A DNA stretch of 64,000 nucleotides from Actinomycetaceae bacterium (GCA_030538185.1 JAUNUK010000002.1:62001-126000); one strand, 5' to 3'; positions 26,050 through 36,345 are shown, counted from the first letter of the stretch. Notes: generated by a model from the sequence alone, not told the origin. Program-made: numbers and translations.

Positions 26050-27972
26050 ATGCCTATTCGTTCAAACCTTCGTAATGTTGCCATTGTCGCCCATGTTGAC
26101 CACGGTAAAACCACTCTGGTGGATGCTATGTTGTGGCATGCAGGCGCCTTTTCTGACCACGCTACGAAGGAAAAAACAGGCGAGCGCGTCATGGACTCTG
26201 GGGACCTAGAGCGCGAAAAAGGCATTACGATTCTGGCGAAGAACACTGCTGTGCACTACACCGGACCTGCCGCGGTTTCGGCAGGGGTTCACGATGGCAT
26301 CACGATTAACGTCATCGACACCCCAGGTCACGCTGACTTTGGTGGCGAAGTTGAACGCGGCTTATCCATGGTGGATGGGGTCGTCTTGCTGGTTGACGCC
26401 GCAGAAGGACCTCTGCCTCAAACGCGTTTTGTCTTGCGTAAGGCGATGGAAGCGGACCTGCCAGTTATCGTTGTCGTCAACAAGGTTGACAGGCCTGATG
26501 CCCGCATCGAAGAGGTCTTGAGCCTGACGACAGACCTGCTGCTGAGCCTGGCAGAAGACATTATCAATTCTGGCCACGATATCGACATTGACTCCGTTTT
26601 GGATTTCCCTGTCGTCTACTGTTCCGCCAAGGCAGGTAAGGCAACCCTGGAACGCCCCGCCGACGGAACCTTACCCGAAGACGATTTAGAACCTATCTTT
26701 GCCACCATCATTGACCGCATACCAGGGCCATCCTACGAAGAAGGCGCGCCCTTGCAGGCGCACGTCACGAACCTGGACGCATCCCCGTTCTTGGGACGCT
26801 TGGCGCTGCTGCGCGTCCACAATGGCACCCTGAAGAAGGGGTCAACCGTGGGATGGGCCAGGCATGACGGCACCATGAAACAAGCCAGGATCTCTGAGCT
26901 CCTGCGCACCGAGGGCCTGGAGCGCATCCCTGCCGAAGAGGCCCACGCAGGCGACATTGTTGCTGTTGCCGGTATTGAGGACATCACCATTGGTGAATCC
27001 TTGGTAGACCTGGCAGATCCCAGGCCGCTGCCTTTGATCACGGTCGACGACCCGGCTATTTCTATGACCATTGGCATCAACACCTCGCCTCTGGCAGGCC
27101 AAGTCAAGGGCGCGAAGGTCACTGCCAGGCAGGTTAAAGACCGTTTGGATAAAGAGCTGATCGGCAACGTGTCTTTGCGTGTTTTACCAACCGACCGTCC
27201 TGACACCTGGGAGGTACAAGGGCGTGGTGAACTTGCCTTAGCGATTTTGGTTGAACAGATGCGCCGCGAAGGTTTCGAGTTGACGGTCGGCAAACCCCAG
27301 GTGGTCGCGAAGCTCATCGACGGCAAGAAGCACGAGCCGATGGAACGCATGACTATTGACGTCCCGGAAGAACACCTGGGGACCGTCACTCAACTGATGG
27401 CTGCGCGCAAGGGACGCATGGAAACCATGGAGAATCACGGGACCGGCTGGGTGCGTCTGGAATTCATGGTGCCAGCTCGCGGGCTGATCGGTTTTCGCTC
27501 CACCTTCATGACAGAGACCAGAGGAACCGGGATAGCGTTTGCAATCGCAGAGGGTTACGAGCCTTGGCACGGTGTTATTCAACGACGTTTGACCGGGTCT
27601 ATGGTCGCCGATCGCATGGGCAAGGCCGTGCCTTTCGCCATGATTAAGCTGCAGGAACGCGGGTCTTTCCTGGTGGAACCCGGTTCGCCTGTGTATGAAG
27701 GCCAGGTTGTTGGCGAAAATTCGCGCAATGAAGAAATGGTTGTCAATATCTGTAAAGAAAAGCAGCAGACCAATATGAGGTCTGCGACGGCTGACTCTTG
27801 GGAAGGGCTCACGCCACCTCGCAGGCTAACCTTAGAAGAGTCGCTAGAATTCATCACGGATGATGAATGCTGCGAGGTTACTCCCGAAGCAGTAAGAATC
27901 CGTAAAGTGGTCCTTAATACGCAGGATCGCTTCAGGCAAAGTGCGCGCATCAAGCGCGAGCAAGAGGTTTAG
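26050..27972 (+). CDS. typA: Ribosome-associated GTPase TypA/BipA
   Basis: A 640-residue translational GTPase. G1 AHVDHGKT is close to the N-terminus, then the switch region RVMDSGDLEREKGITI, G3 DTPGHADFGGEVERG and G4 NKVDRPDA; after the G domain come the EF-G-like domains and the BipA-specific C-terminus (LEFITDDECCEVTPE). Involved in ribosome assembly and stress adaptation. The ATG at 26050 is preferred over a TTG at 26047. One copy of the 9-mer CCGAGGGCG lies at 26010-26018 in its leader, the only intergenic copy in the window. It is followed two bases later by vanW. Confidence 0.95.
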   Translation: MPIRSNLRNVAIVAHVDHGKTTLVDAMLWHAGAFSDHATKEKTGERVMDSGDLEREKGITILAKNTAVHYTGPAAVSAGVHDGITINVIDTPGHADFGGEVERGLSMVDGVVLLVDAAEGPLPQTRFVLRKAMEADLPVIVVVNKVDRPDARIEEVLSLTTDLLLSLAEDIINSGHDIDIDSVLDFPVVYCSAKAGKATLERPADGTLPEDDLEPIFATIIDRIPGPSYEEGAPLQAHVTNLDASPFLGRLALLRVHNGTLKKGSTVGWARHDGTMKQARISELLRTEGLERIPAEEAHAGDIVAVAGIEDITIGESLVDLADPRPLPLITVDDPAISMTIGINTSPLAGQVKGAKVTARQVKDRLDKELIGNVSLRVLPTDRPDTWEVQGRGELALAILVEQMRREGFELTVGKPQVVAKLIDGKKHEPMERMTIDVPEEHLGTVTQLMAARKGRMETMENHGTGWVRLEFMVPARGLIGFRSTFMTETRGTGIAFAIAEGYEPWHGVIQRRLTGSMVADRMGKAVPFAMIKLQERGSFLVEPGSPVYEGQVVGENSRNEEMVVNICKEKQQTNMRSATADSWEGLTPPRRLTLEESLEFITDDECCEVTPEAVRIRKVVLNTQDRFRQSARIKREQEV

Positions 27973-27974
27973 CA

Positions 27975-29762
27975 ATGGCAAAACAGCCCCGGCCCCAGAA
28001 TGTATCGGCGGCCCAGGTATTCCAAGGTTTCCAAGAGGATAAACGCCCTCATGGTAGGCGTATCGCCATCATCGCGGCCATCATGACCACCCTGTTGTTG
28101 GCTTATGGCGGACTTGCCTATGCGGTTTCGGGCAAGGTGCCTCAGGGGACCAGTGTGGCAGGCATAGATCTCTCCGGTATGACTTCTGCCCAGGCCACTA
28201 ATGCTTTGAAAAATGGTCTGAAGGATAGGGACGGGCATCCCTTTGACGTTGCCGTTGAGGGTAAAGCCGCCAGTCTGGATCCGAAAAAAGCTGGGATCGC
28301 TATCGACTATAAGGCGACTATTTCCTCTTTGACAAGGTTTTCTTTGAACCCTGTTCGCATAGCCCAAACTTTCATGGGGCTGGGTGAAAAGAGCGTTATT
28401 TCCACCATTGAGGAAACAAAGCTTGAGGCTGCTTTGAAAGACCTGGCCCCTTCGTTGAAGACGGAACCTGTTGAGGCCGGCGTGACCTGCAAAGGCGAGG
28501 TTTTTGAAAAGACCGAGCCAAAAAATGGTGCAGAGCTTGACGTCAAACAGGCGGTTGCGACCTTGGAAAAGACCTGGGCAACGGATAAACTCCCGCTCGC
28601 TTTGCCTGGCAAAGTCACACTTCCACAAACGACGGCTGAGCATCTTGCCAAGGCATTTGATGAGGACGCCAAGGCCATTATGTCTGGACCTGTAACGGTC
28701 TCTATTGAGGACAAGACAACGGAACTGAGTCCTGGACAACTGTGCGTCTCGTCGACTTTCACTCCCAGCGCCACCGGCCTTGACCTGCAAATCGATGGGG
28801 AAAAACTTAAGGGCTCAATTGAAGCGGCACTACCGGACATCGAAAAGGGCCCGGTGGATGCAACGTTTTCGTTTAGCACCTACGGAGCTGCCGGTACACC
28901 TATCATCAACCCGTCCAGCCCAGGAAAAACACTTTCTGCCGAGGACGTAGCGAAAACAGTGACGGCTGCCGCCTTATCGACAGAAAATCGCATCGCCGGC
29001 CTGACCATGACAGAGAAGGAACCCGAGTTCACGACCGAGAAGGCGAACGCGGCTGGAATCAAAGAAATCATCTCTGAGTTTTCCACGCCTTTGCCCTATA
29101 ACCCGGTTCGTACCCAGAACTTAATCATGGGCACCAACAAGATCACAGGCGTTGTTATCGCCCCAGGTAAAAACTTTTCACTGCTTGGGGCCATCGGGCC
29201 AGTCGATGCCGCGCATGGTTGGACGACCTCGGATGTGGTTGAAAATGGTTTCCACCGCAAAGCTGCAGGTGGAGGATTGTCGCAATTATCAACAACCACC
29301 TATAATGCCGGATTTTTCGGGGGTATGGACGATGTTGAACACACCCCTCACTCTGAGTACTTTTCACGCTACCCAGCAGGCCGCGAGGCTACCCTTTGGG
29401 ATCCACGAATAGATATGAAGTTCGGTAACTCGACTCCGTATCACGTCTTGGTGCAGGGGTGGGTGGCTGACGCGCGAGTGCATGTTCGCTTGTGGTCTAC
29501 GAAACACTATGAAGTTAAGGAGTCATCTTCGGAACGTTGGGGTTATGTTGCACCCAAGACTCGCCACTCCTTGGACCCCAAGTGTGAACCTTCTGCAGCT
29601 GGCACGCCAGGTTTTAGTATCAAAATCCGACGCGAGCGTTGGTTGAACGGTTCGATGCACGACAACCAGGAATGGGTGCATTCCTATGTCGCCCAAGATA
29701 ATGTCGTGTGCGGCCCCAAACCAGACCCCAACGCCCCGCCCCCTGCCCAGCCCACAGACTAG
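27975..29762 (+). CDS. VanW family cell wall protein
   Basis: A 595-residue membrane-anchored protein. A basic cytoplasmic tail (about 1-37) precedes one helix (IAIIAAIMTTLLLAYGGLAY), then repeated extracellular peptidoglycan-binding-like domains (about 60-380), and the VanW domain at about 400-510 with GLSQLSTTTYNAGFF and FFSRYP-like motifs (HSEYFSRYPAGREATLW). The family was first seen in vancomycin-resistance clusters, but its biochemical role is unknown and it is widespread in actinobacteria; nothing here implies resistance. It begins two bases after typA, so the two are probably one transcript. Confidence 0.88.
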   Translation: MAKQPRPQNVSAAQVFQGFQEDKRPHGRRIAIIAAIMTTLLLAYGGLAYAVSGKVPQGTSVAGIDLSGMTSAQATNALKNGLKDRDGHPFDVAVEGKAASLDPKKAGIAIDYKATISSLTRFSLNPVRIAQTFMGLGEKSVISTIEETKLEAALKDLAPSLKTEPVEAGVTCKGEVFEKTEPKNGAELDVKQAVATLEKTWATDKLPLALPGKVTLPQTTAEHLAKAFDEDAKAIMSGPVTVSIEDKTTELSPGQLCVSSTFTPSATGLDLQIDGEKLKGSIEAALPDIEKGPVDATFSFSTYGAAGTPIINPSSPGKTLSAEDVAKTVTAAALSTENRIAGLTMTEKEPEFTTEKANAAGIKEIISEFSTPLPYNPVRTQNLIMGTNKITGVVIAPGKNFSLLGAIGPVDAAHGWTTSDVVENGFHRKAAGGGLSQLSTTTYNAGFFGGMDDVEHTPHSEYFSRYPAGREATLWDPRIDMKFGNSTPYHVLVQGWVADARVHVRLWSTKHYEVKESSSERWGYVAPKTRHSLDPKCEPSAAGTPGFSIKIRRERWLNGSMHDNQEWVHSYVAQDNVVCGPKPDPNAPPPAQPTD

Positions 29763-29789
29763 CTGACTGTATCGGTCGTGTGCTGACCA

Positions 29790-29816
29790 TATCGGTGGGA
29801 GGCGCTCCCGGCGATA
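29790..29816. terminator. Hairpin between convergent vanW and GH31 genes
   Basis: A dyad of TATCG-GT-GGGAG and CTCCC-GG-CGATA around a 3-base loop (GCG), ten paired bases with one mismatched step. It sits in the 86-base gap between two converging genes and probably serves as terminator for one or both, although no long T-run follows. Confidence 0.55.
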
Positions 29817-29848
29817 CACTCACGACCCCACCGCTACTCTCAGCACGT

Positions 29849-32095
29849 CTAGTCGCGGGTGAAAATCGCAGCTAACGATTCCCACTGTTCGGCCTTGACG
29901 AACACGGGGATCTGGGTCCGTGTTTCCACATCCACGTTCACAAGCTGACCGCCATGAACATGCTCTTTGGTCCACGCATTGACCCACTCAGCAGCAGGAA
30001 GATAGACATCCCAGCTGTCGACCGCAGGTTGAAGCACAGGACATACAAGTACGTGGTCTCCCAGCAACCATTGAAGCGGATATTTCCACAACTGCTCATC
30101 GTGCGGGTAGTCGAAGTACAAGGGACGCATGAGGGGATTGGCAGTTGCCACACAATCCCTTGCTGAGACGACCAGATAAGGAATCAGGCGTTCACGCAGT
30201 TCAACCAGTTTTCGCACCTGCCCGATAACCTCGCTATCCCCGGTGCGCTCAGCAATATTCCACGGTGTCCTGTCGACCGAGGGTTTGCGGTGATGATTAA
30301 ACTCAGAGTGGTACTGCATGATGGGCAGAAAAACACTGGCCGCCATCGCGCGAACATAAAGCTCCGCATCTGGGATGGGACCAGAGAATCCTGCAATATC
30401 CCAACCCCAATAGACGATGCCGCACGAGGAGGCCGATAATCCAGCAAACATTGACCAGCGGAACGCTTCCCAGGTCGAGTTTTCATCTCCCGCCCAAAAA
30501 GCACCGTGGGCTTGAGACCCCGTAAACCCGGCGCGAGAAAACGTCACGGGTGCCTTCCCGCAAGATTCCAGCAGTCGACCATAGGCTGCGGCATATGCGA
30601 CAGGGAACAAGTTGTTACCCTCATCTCCGCGCATCTCATCCAAATAGACAAGATCCGAGCCCCAGGCATGTTCCCCGCCATCGGTTTTAAAACCATCAAT
30701 ACCCAGTTCTTCAACCAGGTAGCGACGTTTTTCGGTCCACCAGTGCGCCGCAGACTCATCTCGCAGATCTGGCATTAAAGACAGCGGAAACCACCATCCG
30801 CGATTCCTGTAAGGCCGCAGCGAACCATCGGGGGCAACCTCGCGGACCAGCAAGTTCTTGTCAATCGCGGTTCGCGCATCTATCGCAGCCTGTCCCGTAG
30901 GGTGCGGACGCATCTTGATCAGCGGTATCTGCCACAGGTGCACACGTACCCCCTGCGCATGAAGCTTATCGACCATGCCCTTTGGGTCAGGCCAGGCACC
31001 GTGAGCAGGAAACTCAAAATCAGCTAGACGCATGGGGCCACCATCTTTACGCGGCTCATACCTGGCATCGCGAAAAATCGTGAAGCTCTTTTCATCACTC
31101 CAGGCCTCAATGACCAAGTTCTTTACAGGTATCCGATGTTCTTTGTGCAGGGCCATTTGTCTTTCGACTTCCGCCTGGGTGTTCCACTCATTTCCGGAGG
31201 CCCAAAGGCCAAAAACCCAGTCGGGCATCACTTTGGGACGTCCGGTTTCTTCAAGGAACGCATCCAACACTTCTCGGGGCGCCCCTGCATACAAGGCCAC
31301 TTCAAGCATTTTTTTATTGTCCGAGGGCGAATCGATTAAGGCCTCAACGCACAGGTAACCCGGACGTGTCTGCCCAATGTCAAAGAAGACCCGGCGTGAG
31401 CTTCGCACGTGAAAACCCCAACCTCTGCCTCCTACGACGTGGGCGAATGGCATGGGCAGATAGGTCTTACGGTGTTCACCCTGGCTTTTGTACTGTTCGA
31501 AGACGATTGAATCAAGGGTAGTGCCGCGGTGCTCTAAGGCGTGATACCTCTCACCGAAGCCTGCCACCTTTTCACCTTTGGCTAGGGGCAGGGTAAAACG
31601 AATACTGTGAGCACGGTGGCCGTCATCCAGGACCTCAATGTGTCCAGGAACGATACCGTCTGTCGTATCGCCGACCATCTCGATAGAAGTGTCAGGGGCT
31701 GGACGCCAGGCGGCAATACGGGTTGAAAACCAACGGGTCTTTTGAGGCGTGGCCCCCTTCTTTTCAGCTATAAAACGATAGGTTAGTGTGCTGCCCGCCC
31801 TCGGCGTATCCAAAAAAACCTGCCAGCCACCGGCCTGCCGGGCCTTTCGTGCCTGTGCCGAGGCCAGGTGGCCGCCATCTTGGGACTGTCCTCGCGAAGA
31901 ACGCACGACAGGGTGGGCCACCGCCGTTTGTGAATCTGCTTCATCGATGCAGAATTCGATCTGAACTGATTGGATATCTGCAGAGGTGCGTACACCGAGG
32001 CGAAGCGGGGTGCCTTCAATCGGATGGATGGGGCTACGCTGTTCGGTGTCGTCAGAATAGGGGTGTCCCGAACCAAAGGGGCGGTGCCTGATCAT
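29849..32095 (-). CDS. Alpha-glucosidase/alpha-glucoside hydrolase, GH31
   Basis: A 748-residue cytoplasmic GH31 enzyme. The nucleophile is Asp472 in DGFKTDGGE and the acid/base Asp537 in WAGDENSTW; the N-terminal beta-sandwich (about 1-250) carries FGERYHALEHRG. No signal peptide. GH31 members cleave alpha-glucosides or alpha-xylosides or carry out transglucosylation; the WAGDENSTW and GWDIAGFSG motifs are typical of alpha-glucosidase types. The start ATG 32095 overlaps the GH15 stop (ATGA) and has AAGGAGA; the longer frame to 32161 is rejected for that reason. It probably works together with the GH15 enzyme on the same imported sugar. Confidence 0.9.
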   Translation of the reverse strand: MIRHRPFGSGHPYSDDTEQRSPIHPIEGTPLRLGVRTSADIQSVQIEFCIDEADSQTAVAHPVVRSSRGQSQDGGHLASAQARKARQAGGWQVFLDTPRAGSTLTYRFIAEKKGATPQKTRWFSTRIAAWRPAPDTSIEMVGDTTDGIVPGHIEVLDDGHRAHSIRFTLPLAKGEKVAGFGERYHALEHRGTTLDSIVFEQYKSQGEHRKTYLPMPFAHVVGGRGWGFHVRSSRRVFFDIGQTRPGYLCVEALIDSPSDNKKMLEVALYAGAPREVLDAFLEETGRPKVMPDWVFGLWASGNEWNTQAEVERQMALHKEHRIPVKNLVIEAWSDEKSFTIFRDARYEPRKDGGPMRLADFEFPAHGAWPDPKGMVDKLHAQGVRVHLWQIPLIKMRPHPTGQAAIDARTAIDKNLLVREVAPDGSLRPYRNRGWWFPLSLMPDLRDESAAHWWTEKRRYLVEELGIDGFKTDGGEHAWGSDLVYLDEMRGDEGNNLFPVAYAAAYGRLLESCGKAPVTFSRAGFTGSQAHGAFWAGDENSTWEAFRWSMFAGLSASSCGIVYWGWDIAGFSGPIPDAELYVRAMAASVFLPIMQYHSEFNHHRKPSVDRTPWNIAERTGDSEVIGQVRKLVELRERLIPYLVVSARDCVATANPLMRPLYFDYPHDEQLWKYPLQWLLGDHVLVCPVLQPAVDSWDVYLPAAEWVNAWTKEHVHGGQLVNVDVETRTQIPVFVKAEQWESLAAIFTRD

Positions 32096-33210
32096 GAAGA
32101 AGTCTCCTTGACGTTGATACCAAGTTCTACCGCCAAACGCAGCAGCATTGCGTGACTCCACAACAGCGGGGTGGCAACCTCGCCCCAGCGATCACGCCAC
32201 TCTTGCCGGCGTTCGGGTGCGAGTAGGGGGTTACCAACCTGTTCTGGAAGTTCAAGGCTTTCGGTGGCAGTTGACGCAGCCCAATCTAAGTATTGCCGGG
32301 CTTTTTGAGCATTACCCGTTGACACATGGGCTAGTCCCAGGAAACAAGACAAGAGCGGCCAGCGCCCACCTCCGTAAAAGGTGTCGCCCAGGAAGCGGTG
32401 AACACCGAAGTCGACACTCAGCTGCTGTTCTAGGGCAGCTATTGTGCCTTTGGCCAGGTCACAGGCAGGATCGATTACTCGCAGTGGAGCAATCAGGGCA
32501 GATAAGGAACCATCAAGGGAATCGTTTCCGATCCATTTACACAGGTGGAAGTCGGCGGTTCCTTCCTGGATTATCTTTTGTTTGATATCTCCGTAAGTGA
32601 GGACCGCTGCCTGGGCTTGGAGGCCTTCCACCAGTCCTGCCTCAATCGCAGCCTGTAAACCCGCGGCTATGCACCCCAAGGTGGATATGTGTTGCTGTTC
32701 TCTGTGCTCTTCCCACCAGTCAAAGCAGGGACGATCCCAGGAACTAAGCAAGTAATCAACGGTCAATTGCGCTGCTGGTTTCCACACATCAATGTTTAGT
32801 TTGTGGCGGAGGGCATGTTGGCCAAGTGCCCACAGCCAGGTGCCATATCCATCCAGTTGGAAATCCCACCAGTCATCTTGGCCCATTGAACCGTCGAAGG
32901 TGAATCTGGTCGGCAGCATCTGTTCATCCGGCAGGGGGTTGCCAGCATGTGCGGCTTCAATTATGTGTCCAATCCGGTCTTGGTAACGCATGATGACCAT
33001 GGCACACCAGTCGAAAAATCGGCTCGCAGATTCGACCTCTCCAGCGGCAGACACCCCGTCTGCTATGAACGAACCGTCGCGAAACCAGCAGTAGCCCTTG
33101 TATGCCGAAAACGATGGACTGGCGGGATATGCGCCATTAGGTTCTTGCAGACTGGTGATGACAGTTCTGGAGTGTTTCAGTAGGTGCCCGAGCGAAGCTT
33201 GTGTGGTCAT
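32092..33210 (-). CDS. GH15 glucoamylase-type hydrolase (isomaltose glucohydrolase-like)
   Basis: A 372-residue (alpha/alpha)6-barrel enzyme without a signal peptide. GYCWFRDGSFIADGV at about 39-53 forms the substrate pocket, FDWWEEHR at 163-170 contains the general acid glutamate, and LPEQVGNPL with Glu323 provides the general base region, as in GH15. The length matches compact bacterial GH15 enzymes that split glucose from isomaltose-type ends rather than secreted starch glucoamylases. The start is ATG 33210 with AAGGGA; an extension to 33282 is not supported. It is coupled to the GH31 gene and follows the sugar-binding protein. The substrate assignment is inference. Confidence 0.85.
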   Translation of the reverse strand: MTTQASLGHLLKHSRTVITSLQEPNGAYPASPSFSAYKGYCWFRDGSFIADGVSAAGEVESASRFFDWCAMVIMRYQDRIGHIIEAAHAGNPLPDEQMLPTRFTFDGSMGQDDWWDFQLDGYGTWLWALGQHALRHKLNIDVWKPAAQLTVDYLLSSWDRPCFDWWEEHREQQHISTLGCIAAGLQAAIEAGLVEGLQAQAAVLTYGDIKQKIIQEGTADFHLCKWIGNDSLDGSLSALIAPLRVIDPACDLAKGTIAALEQQLSVDFGVHRFLGDTFYGGGRWPLLSCFLGLAHVSTGNAQKARQYLDWAASTATESLELPEQVGNPLLAPERRQEWRDRWGEVATPLLWSHAMLLRLAVELGINVKETSS

Positions 33211-33278
33211 GTCTTGTCCCTTGATATATGAATGTGGGGGCGAAACACATTCCGCCCCCACATTGGTTGACGGTCTAC

Positions 33279-34547
33279 TCAAAGCAGGGCATTGACGCGA
33301 GTTTCTGCTTCCTTAAGTGCCTCGTCCACGCTCTTGCGTCCCGCAGCTGCCTCAGTCAATTCATCGGTTACGATGTCTTGCATCTCTGCTTGGCGATCGC
33401 CAATGGAGGGAGCCAATGCGACCGCATCAAGGGAGTCCAACACTGCTTGACGATTCGCCGGAGGCGTCTTTTTCAGATAAGTGTCCAGCTGCGCTGCGTC
33501 TGCAATCGGTGGCAGTTCCCACCCCTTGTCTAGGCGCACATCTACTGTGGTCTTGGAGCTGGTGAGGAACTGAGCAAACTTGGTTGCAGCCTCAATATTC
33601 TTGCTTGCAGCGGATACCGCGACAGCGTTTGAGAACATGGCACTGGCATGTTGTGTCTTGCCAGGTTCGACAGCAATGTCCCACTTGAACGCACTGTCTG
33701 CCAGCCCGCTAAACATCCAGATACCTGTATGCCACATTGCAAGCTTTCCATCAGCAAAAAGCTTGGAATCGAAATCAGGAGTGCCAGCACCTTGCTCTGC
33801 TGTGGGCATGGTTTTGCCGCTCTTATTGATCAGCCATTCGGCTGCGGCCTTGCCTTCGGGGGTATTGAAGGCAACCTTGGTTCCATCATCTGATAAGAAC
33901 TTCCCGCCTGCTTGTGCTACGACTTTGTAGAACTCGTTGTAGCTAATTGGCTGGTAGTCGCCCCAAACACCAGAGGCTGTATCTGTCAGCTTTTCTGCTG
34001 CGGCTTGTTCTTCAGCCCAGGTCCAATCCTTGGTCGGGTAATCCAATCCAGCTGCATCGAAAATGTCAGCGTTATAAAACAGAACCACATTCGAAAACGA
34101 GCTAGGCAAAGCGTATTGGGTGCCATCCGTTGCATAGGCATCTGCCAAAGACTTTTGGTAGACAGATGTGTCAACGTCCTTGAGCTGAGCCAAAACGCCG
34201 CTCTTTTGGTAGGCCGCGTAGTTAGCAAACTCAATATCGAAGACATCAGAGACGGTTCCACCAGCCAGGTCGGTTTGCAGTGCGGTGAAGTAGTCAGCAT
34301 AGGGAAGGGTTGTGACCTTGACTTTGATACCCTCATTTTCTTTTTCGAAGGCATCAACTATGGTCTGCAAAGAGGCCTCATTGTCGCCACTCGAAATGAA
34401 ATTCGTGTAGGTGATGGTTGTGGCCTCATCCTTGGCTGGGGCAGAGCTGTCGTTTCCTGACCCAGCTTTTTCGGTAGAGCAACCCGTTAGTGCAAGACCG
34501 ACGACGGCTAGGAGGCCGACGCCAATCGTGGGTATTCTGCGCTTCAT
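33279..34547 (-). CDS. Sugar-binding lipoprotein of alpha-glucoside ABC importer
   Basis: A 422-residue family 1 binding protein. The signal peptide ends in the lipobox LTGC (cysteine about residue 23), followed by a Ser/Ala/Lys linker; the mature domain begins ITYTNFISSGDNEASLQTIVDAFEKEN. In other bacteria such proteins bind malto- or isomalto-oligosaccharides. It lies between the permease genes and the GH15/GH31 genes and delivers the substrate for them. The linker segment is low in complexity. Confidence 0.88.
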   Translation of the reverse strand: MKRRIPTIGVGLLAVVGLALTGCSTEKAGSGNDSSAPAKDEATTITYTNFISSGDNEASLQTIVDAFEKENEGIKVKVTTLPYADYFTALQTDLAGGTVSDVFDIEFANYAAYQKSGVLAQLKDVDTSVYQKSLADAYATDGTQYALPSSFSNVVLFYNADIFDAAGLDYPTKDWTWAEEQAAAEKLTDTASGVWGDYQPISYNEFYKVVAQAGGKFLSDDGTKVAFNTPEGKAAAEWLINKSGKTMPTAEQGAGTPDFDSKLFADGKLAMWHTGIWMFSGLADSAFKWDIAVEPGKTQHASAMFSNAVAVSAASKNIEAATKFAQFLTSSKTTVDVRLDKGWELPPIADAAQLDTYLKKTPPANRQAVLDSLDAVALAPSIGDRQAEMQDIVTDELTEAAAGRKSVDEALKEAETRVNALL

Positions 34548-34586
34548 TGCGTTCTCCTTTGTTTCTGTTTTTCTTGTGGATAGGGA

Positions 34587-35402
34587 TTATTTGATTCCGC
34601 TTGTTGCTACACCTTGAATGATGTATTTCTGAGCGAAAAGATAGACGGCCAACATGGGCAGAATGCTGATGACAGAGCCTGCCATCATGACGTCCCACTG
34701 GGTCGTGTACTGGCCTTGAAGCCCCGCAAGGGCAAGAGGCAGTGTCTGTAATTCAGCTGAGCGCAAGATGATCAGCGGCCATAAAAAGCTATTCCAGGAA
34801 CTCATGAAGGAAAAGACTGCGAAGGTGGCAAGGGCCGGAGTCACCAGGGGAAGGACAATCGTGGCGAAGATACGCAGGTGCCCGGCCCCATCAATCGTGG
34901 CAGCCTCATCCAATTCTCTGGGTACTGAGTCCATCGCTTGCCGCAATAAAAAGACTCCGAAGGCAGAGGCCACACCCGGTAGCAGCACTCCCAGGTAGTT
35001 ATTAACCAGTCCCAGGTCTCGCATCTGAACAAACAGCGGCACCACCAACACCTGCAGTGGGATCATCATGGTTGCTAGGTAGAGGGCAAACACAACGCCC
35101 CGCCCTCGGAAAGGAAGCCGCGAAAAAGCGTAGGCAGCAAGCGAACTGGTGGTCAGTTGACACAAGGTTGTGGCTATGGCCAAGCCAAAAGAGTTGGCAA
35201 TAACACGGGCAAAAGGTGTTTTTGTGAAAAGTTCCGTGTAGGCCGAAAAAGAGGGCTCATCAGGGATTAGTTGGGGAGTTGCGCTCAGCCCGGCCCCAGG
35301 TGATACAGATGTTGAAATAGTCCACAAGAAAGGAAAGAACATGGCGAGGGCGCCGATGATAAGAGCGAAAATTAGTGCGGCCAGCTTCGGTTTATTACGC
35401 AT
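34587..35402 (-). CDS. Carbohydrate ABC transporter permease (MalG type)
   Basis: A 271-residue membrane subunit with about six helices and the coupling loop RELDEAATIDGAGHLRIFATI. Its start overlaps the end of the MalF-type gene by 8 bases. No ATPase gene accompanies it, so a shared MsiK-like ATPase encoded elsewhere is likely (inference), as in the fucosidase locus. Confidence 0.87.
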   Translation of the reverse strand: MRNKPKLAALIFALIIGALAMFFPFLWTISTSVSPGAGLSATPQLIPDEPSFSAYTELFTKTPFARVIANSFGLAIATTLCQLTTSSLAAYAFSRLPFRGRGVVFALYLATMMIPLQVLVVPLFVQMRDLGLVNNYLGVLLPGVASAFGVFLLRQAMDSVPRELDEAATIDGAGHLRIFATIVLPLVTPALATFAVFSFMSSWNSFLWPLIILRSAELQTLPLALAGLQGQYTTQWDVMMAGSVISILPMLAVYLFAQKYIIQGVATSGIK

Positions 35403-36345
35403 AATTCACCCACCTCTTTTGGCCCAGGATTTGTACGACGGTGACGGCCAAAACCAGTAAGAACAGCAGCCATGACAGGGCAGATGCCTCTCCAGCAGCT
35501 GAGTAACGGAAGGTCAGCAAGTAGATCTGTTGGACCACAACTGTGCTGGCTCCGGCTGGTCCGCCTCCGGTCATCGCGTACACCTGGTCAAAGACTTGAA
35601 ACCCATTGATTAGCGAGATCACCACAACGAAAAATGTCGAAGGGGACAGCAGCGGTATCGTGATTTTGAACAGACGTCGCCACGCCCCTGCGCCATCAAC
35701 CTTGGCTGCCTCGTAGAGGTCTTGGGGGATGGCCTGGAGGCCAGCCAAAAGGATAATCATGACGAAGCCGAGGTCTTTCCAGGCAGATGCCAAAATAATT
35801 GAGGGCATTGCCCAGGCAGGATCCGTCCACCATCCTGGACCGTTTATTCCAAAAACCTTGAGGGCGGCATTCACAATCCCGACCTCTGGATTGAGCAGCC
35901 AGCGCCAAACTAAGGCCACGACAATCCATGAGGTGATTACAGGTAGGAAATAGATGCCTCTGAGAAGATTCCTGCCACGAAACTGCGTATTGAGCGCCAA
36001 AGCCAAGGTCAGTCCGCCAACATAGACGATCGGCAGATAGCCCACCAAGTAGTAGACGGTGTTGAAAAACGCGCGTTGCGTATTGGGATCTTGTAGCAGA
36101 GCAATATAGTTGCCGAGCCCAACCCATTCCATCGGCCCAATCAAATTCCACTTATGCAAGCTGGTCCACAGCGCCCCAAGCATGGGATAAAAGGTAAAGA
36201 ACGTCAGGGGCAGCGCACTGGGCAAGAGGAAAGCGGCAACGGTAAGCCCGTACCTAAATTTGCGTCGACTTCCCAGATTGCGCGTCCCTTTTGGGATTTC
36301 CGAGGGCGTTTGCGCAAGTGAACCTGGTTTCAGGGCTGTGGCCAT
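35395..36345 (-). CDS. Carbohydrate ABC transporter permease (MalF type)
   Basis: A 316-residue membrane subunit. A polar N-terminal tail of about 35 residues precedes the first helix (YGLTVAAFLLPSALPLTF), and the coupling loop reads LYEAAKVDGAGAWRRLFKIT. The start is ATG 36345, five bases after the ROK gene ends, preceded by a G-run; the frame extends to 36483, but that part would overlap the ROK gene and codes for an unusual Arg/Pro-rich sequence. Confidence 0.85.
   Translation of the reverse strand: MATALKPGSLAQTPSEIPKGTRNLGSRRKFRYGLTVAAFLLPSALPLTFFTFYPMLGALWTSLHKWNLIGPMEWVGLGNYIALLQDPNTQRAFFNTVYYLVGYLPIVYVGGLTLALALNTQFRGRNLLRGIYFLPVITSWIVVALVWRWLLNPEVGIVNAALKVFGINGPGWWTDPAWAMPSIILASAWKDLGFVMIILLAGLQAIPQDLYEAAKVDGAGAWRRLFKITIPLLSPSTFFVVVISLINGFQVFDQVYAMTGGGPAGASTVVVQQIYLLTFRYSAAGEASALSWLLFLLVLAVTVVQILGQKRWVNYA

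Noticed and set aside
26733-27389. 218-codon minus-strand frame inside typA
   Set aside because: Antisense to a conserved GTPase, with no motif and no start signal.
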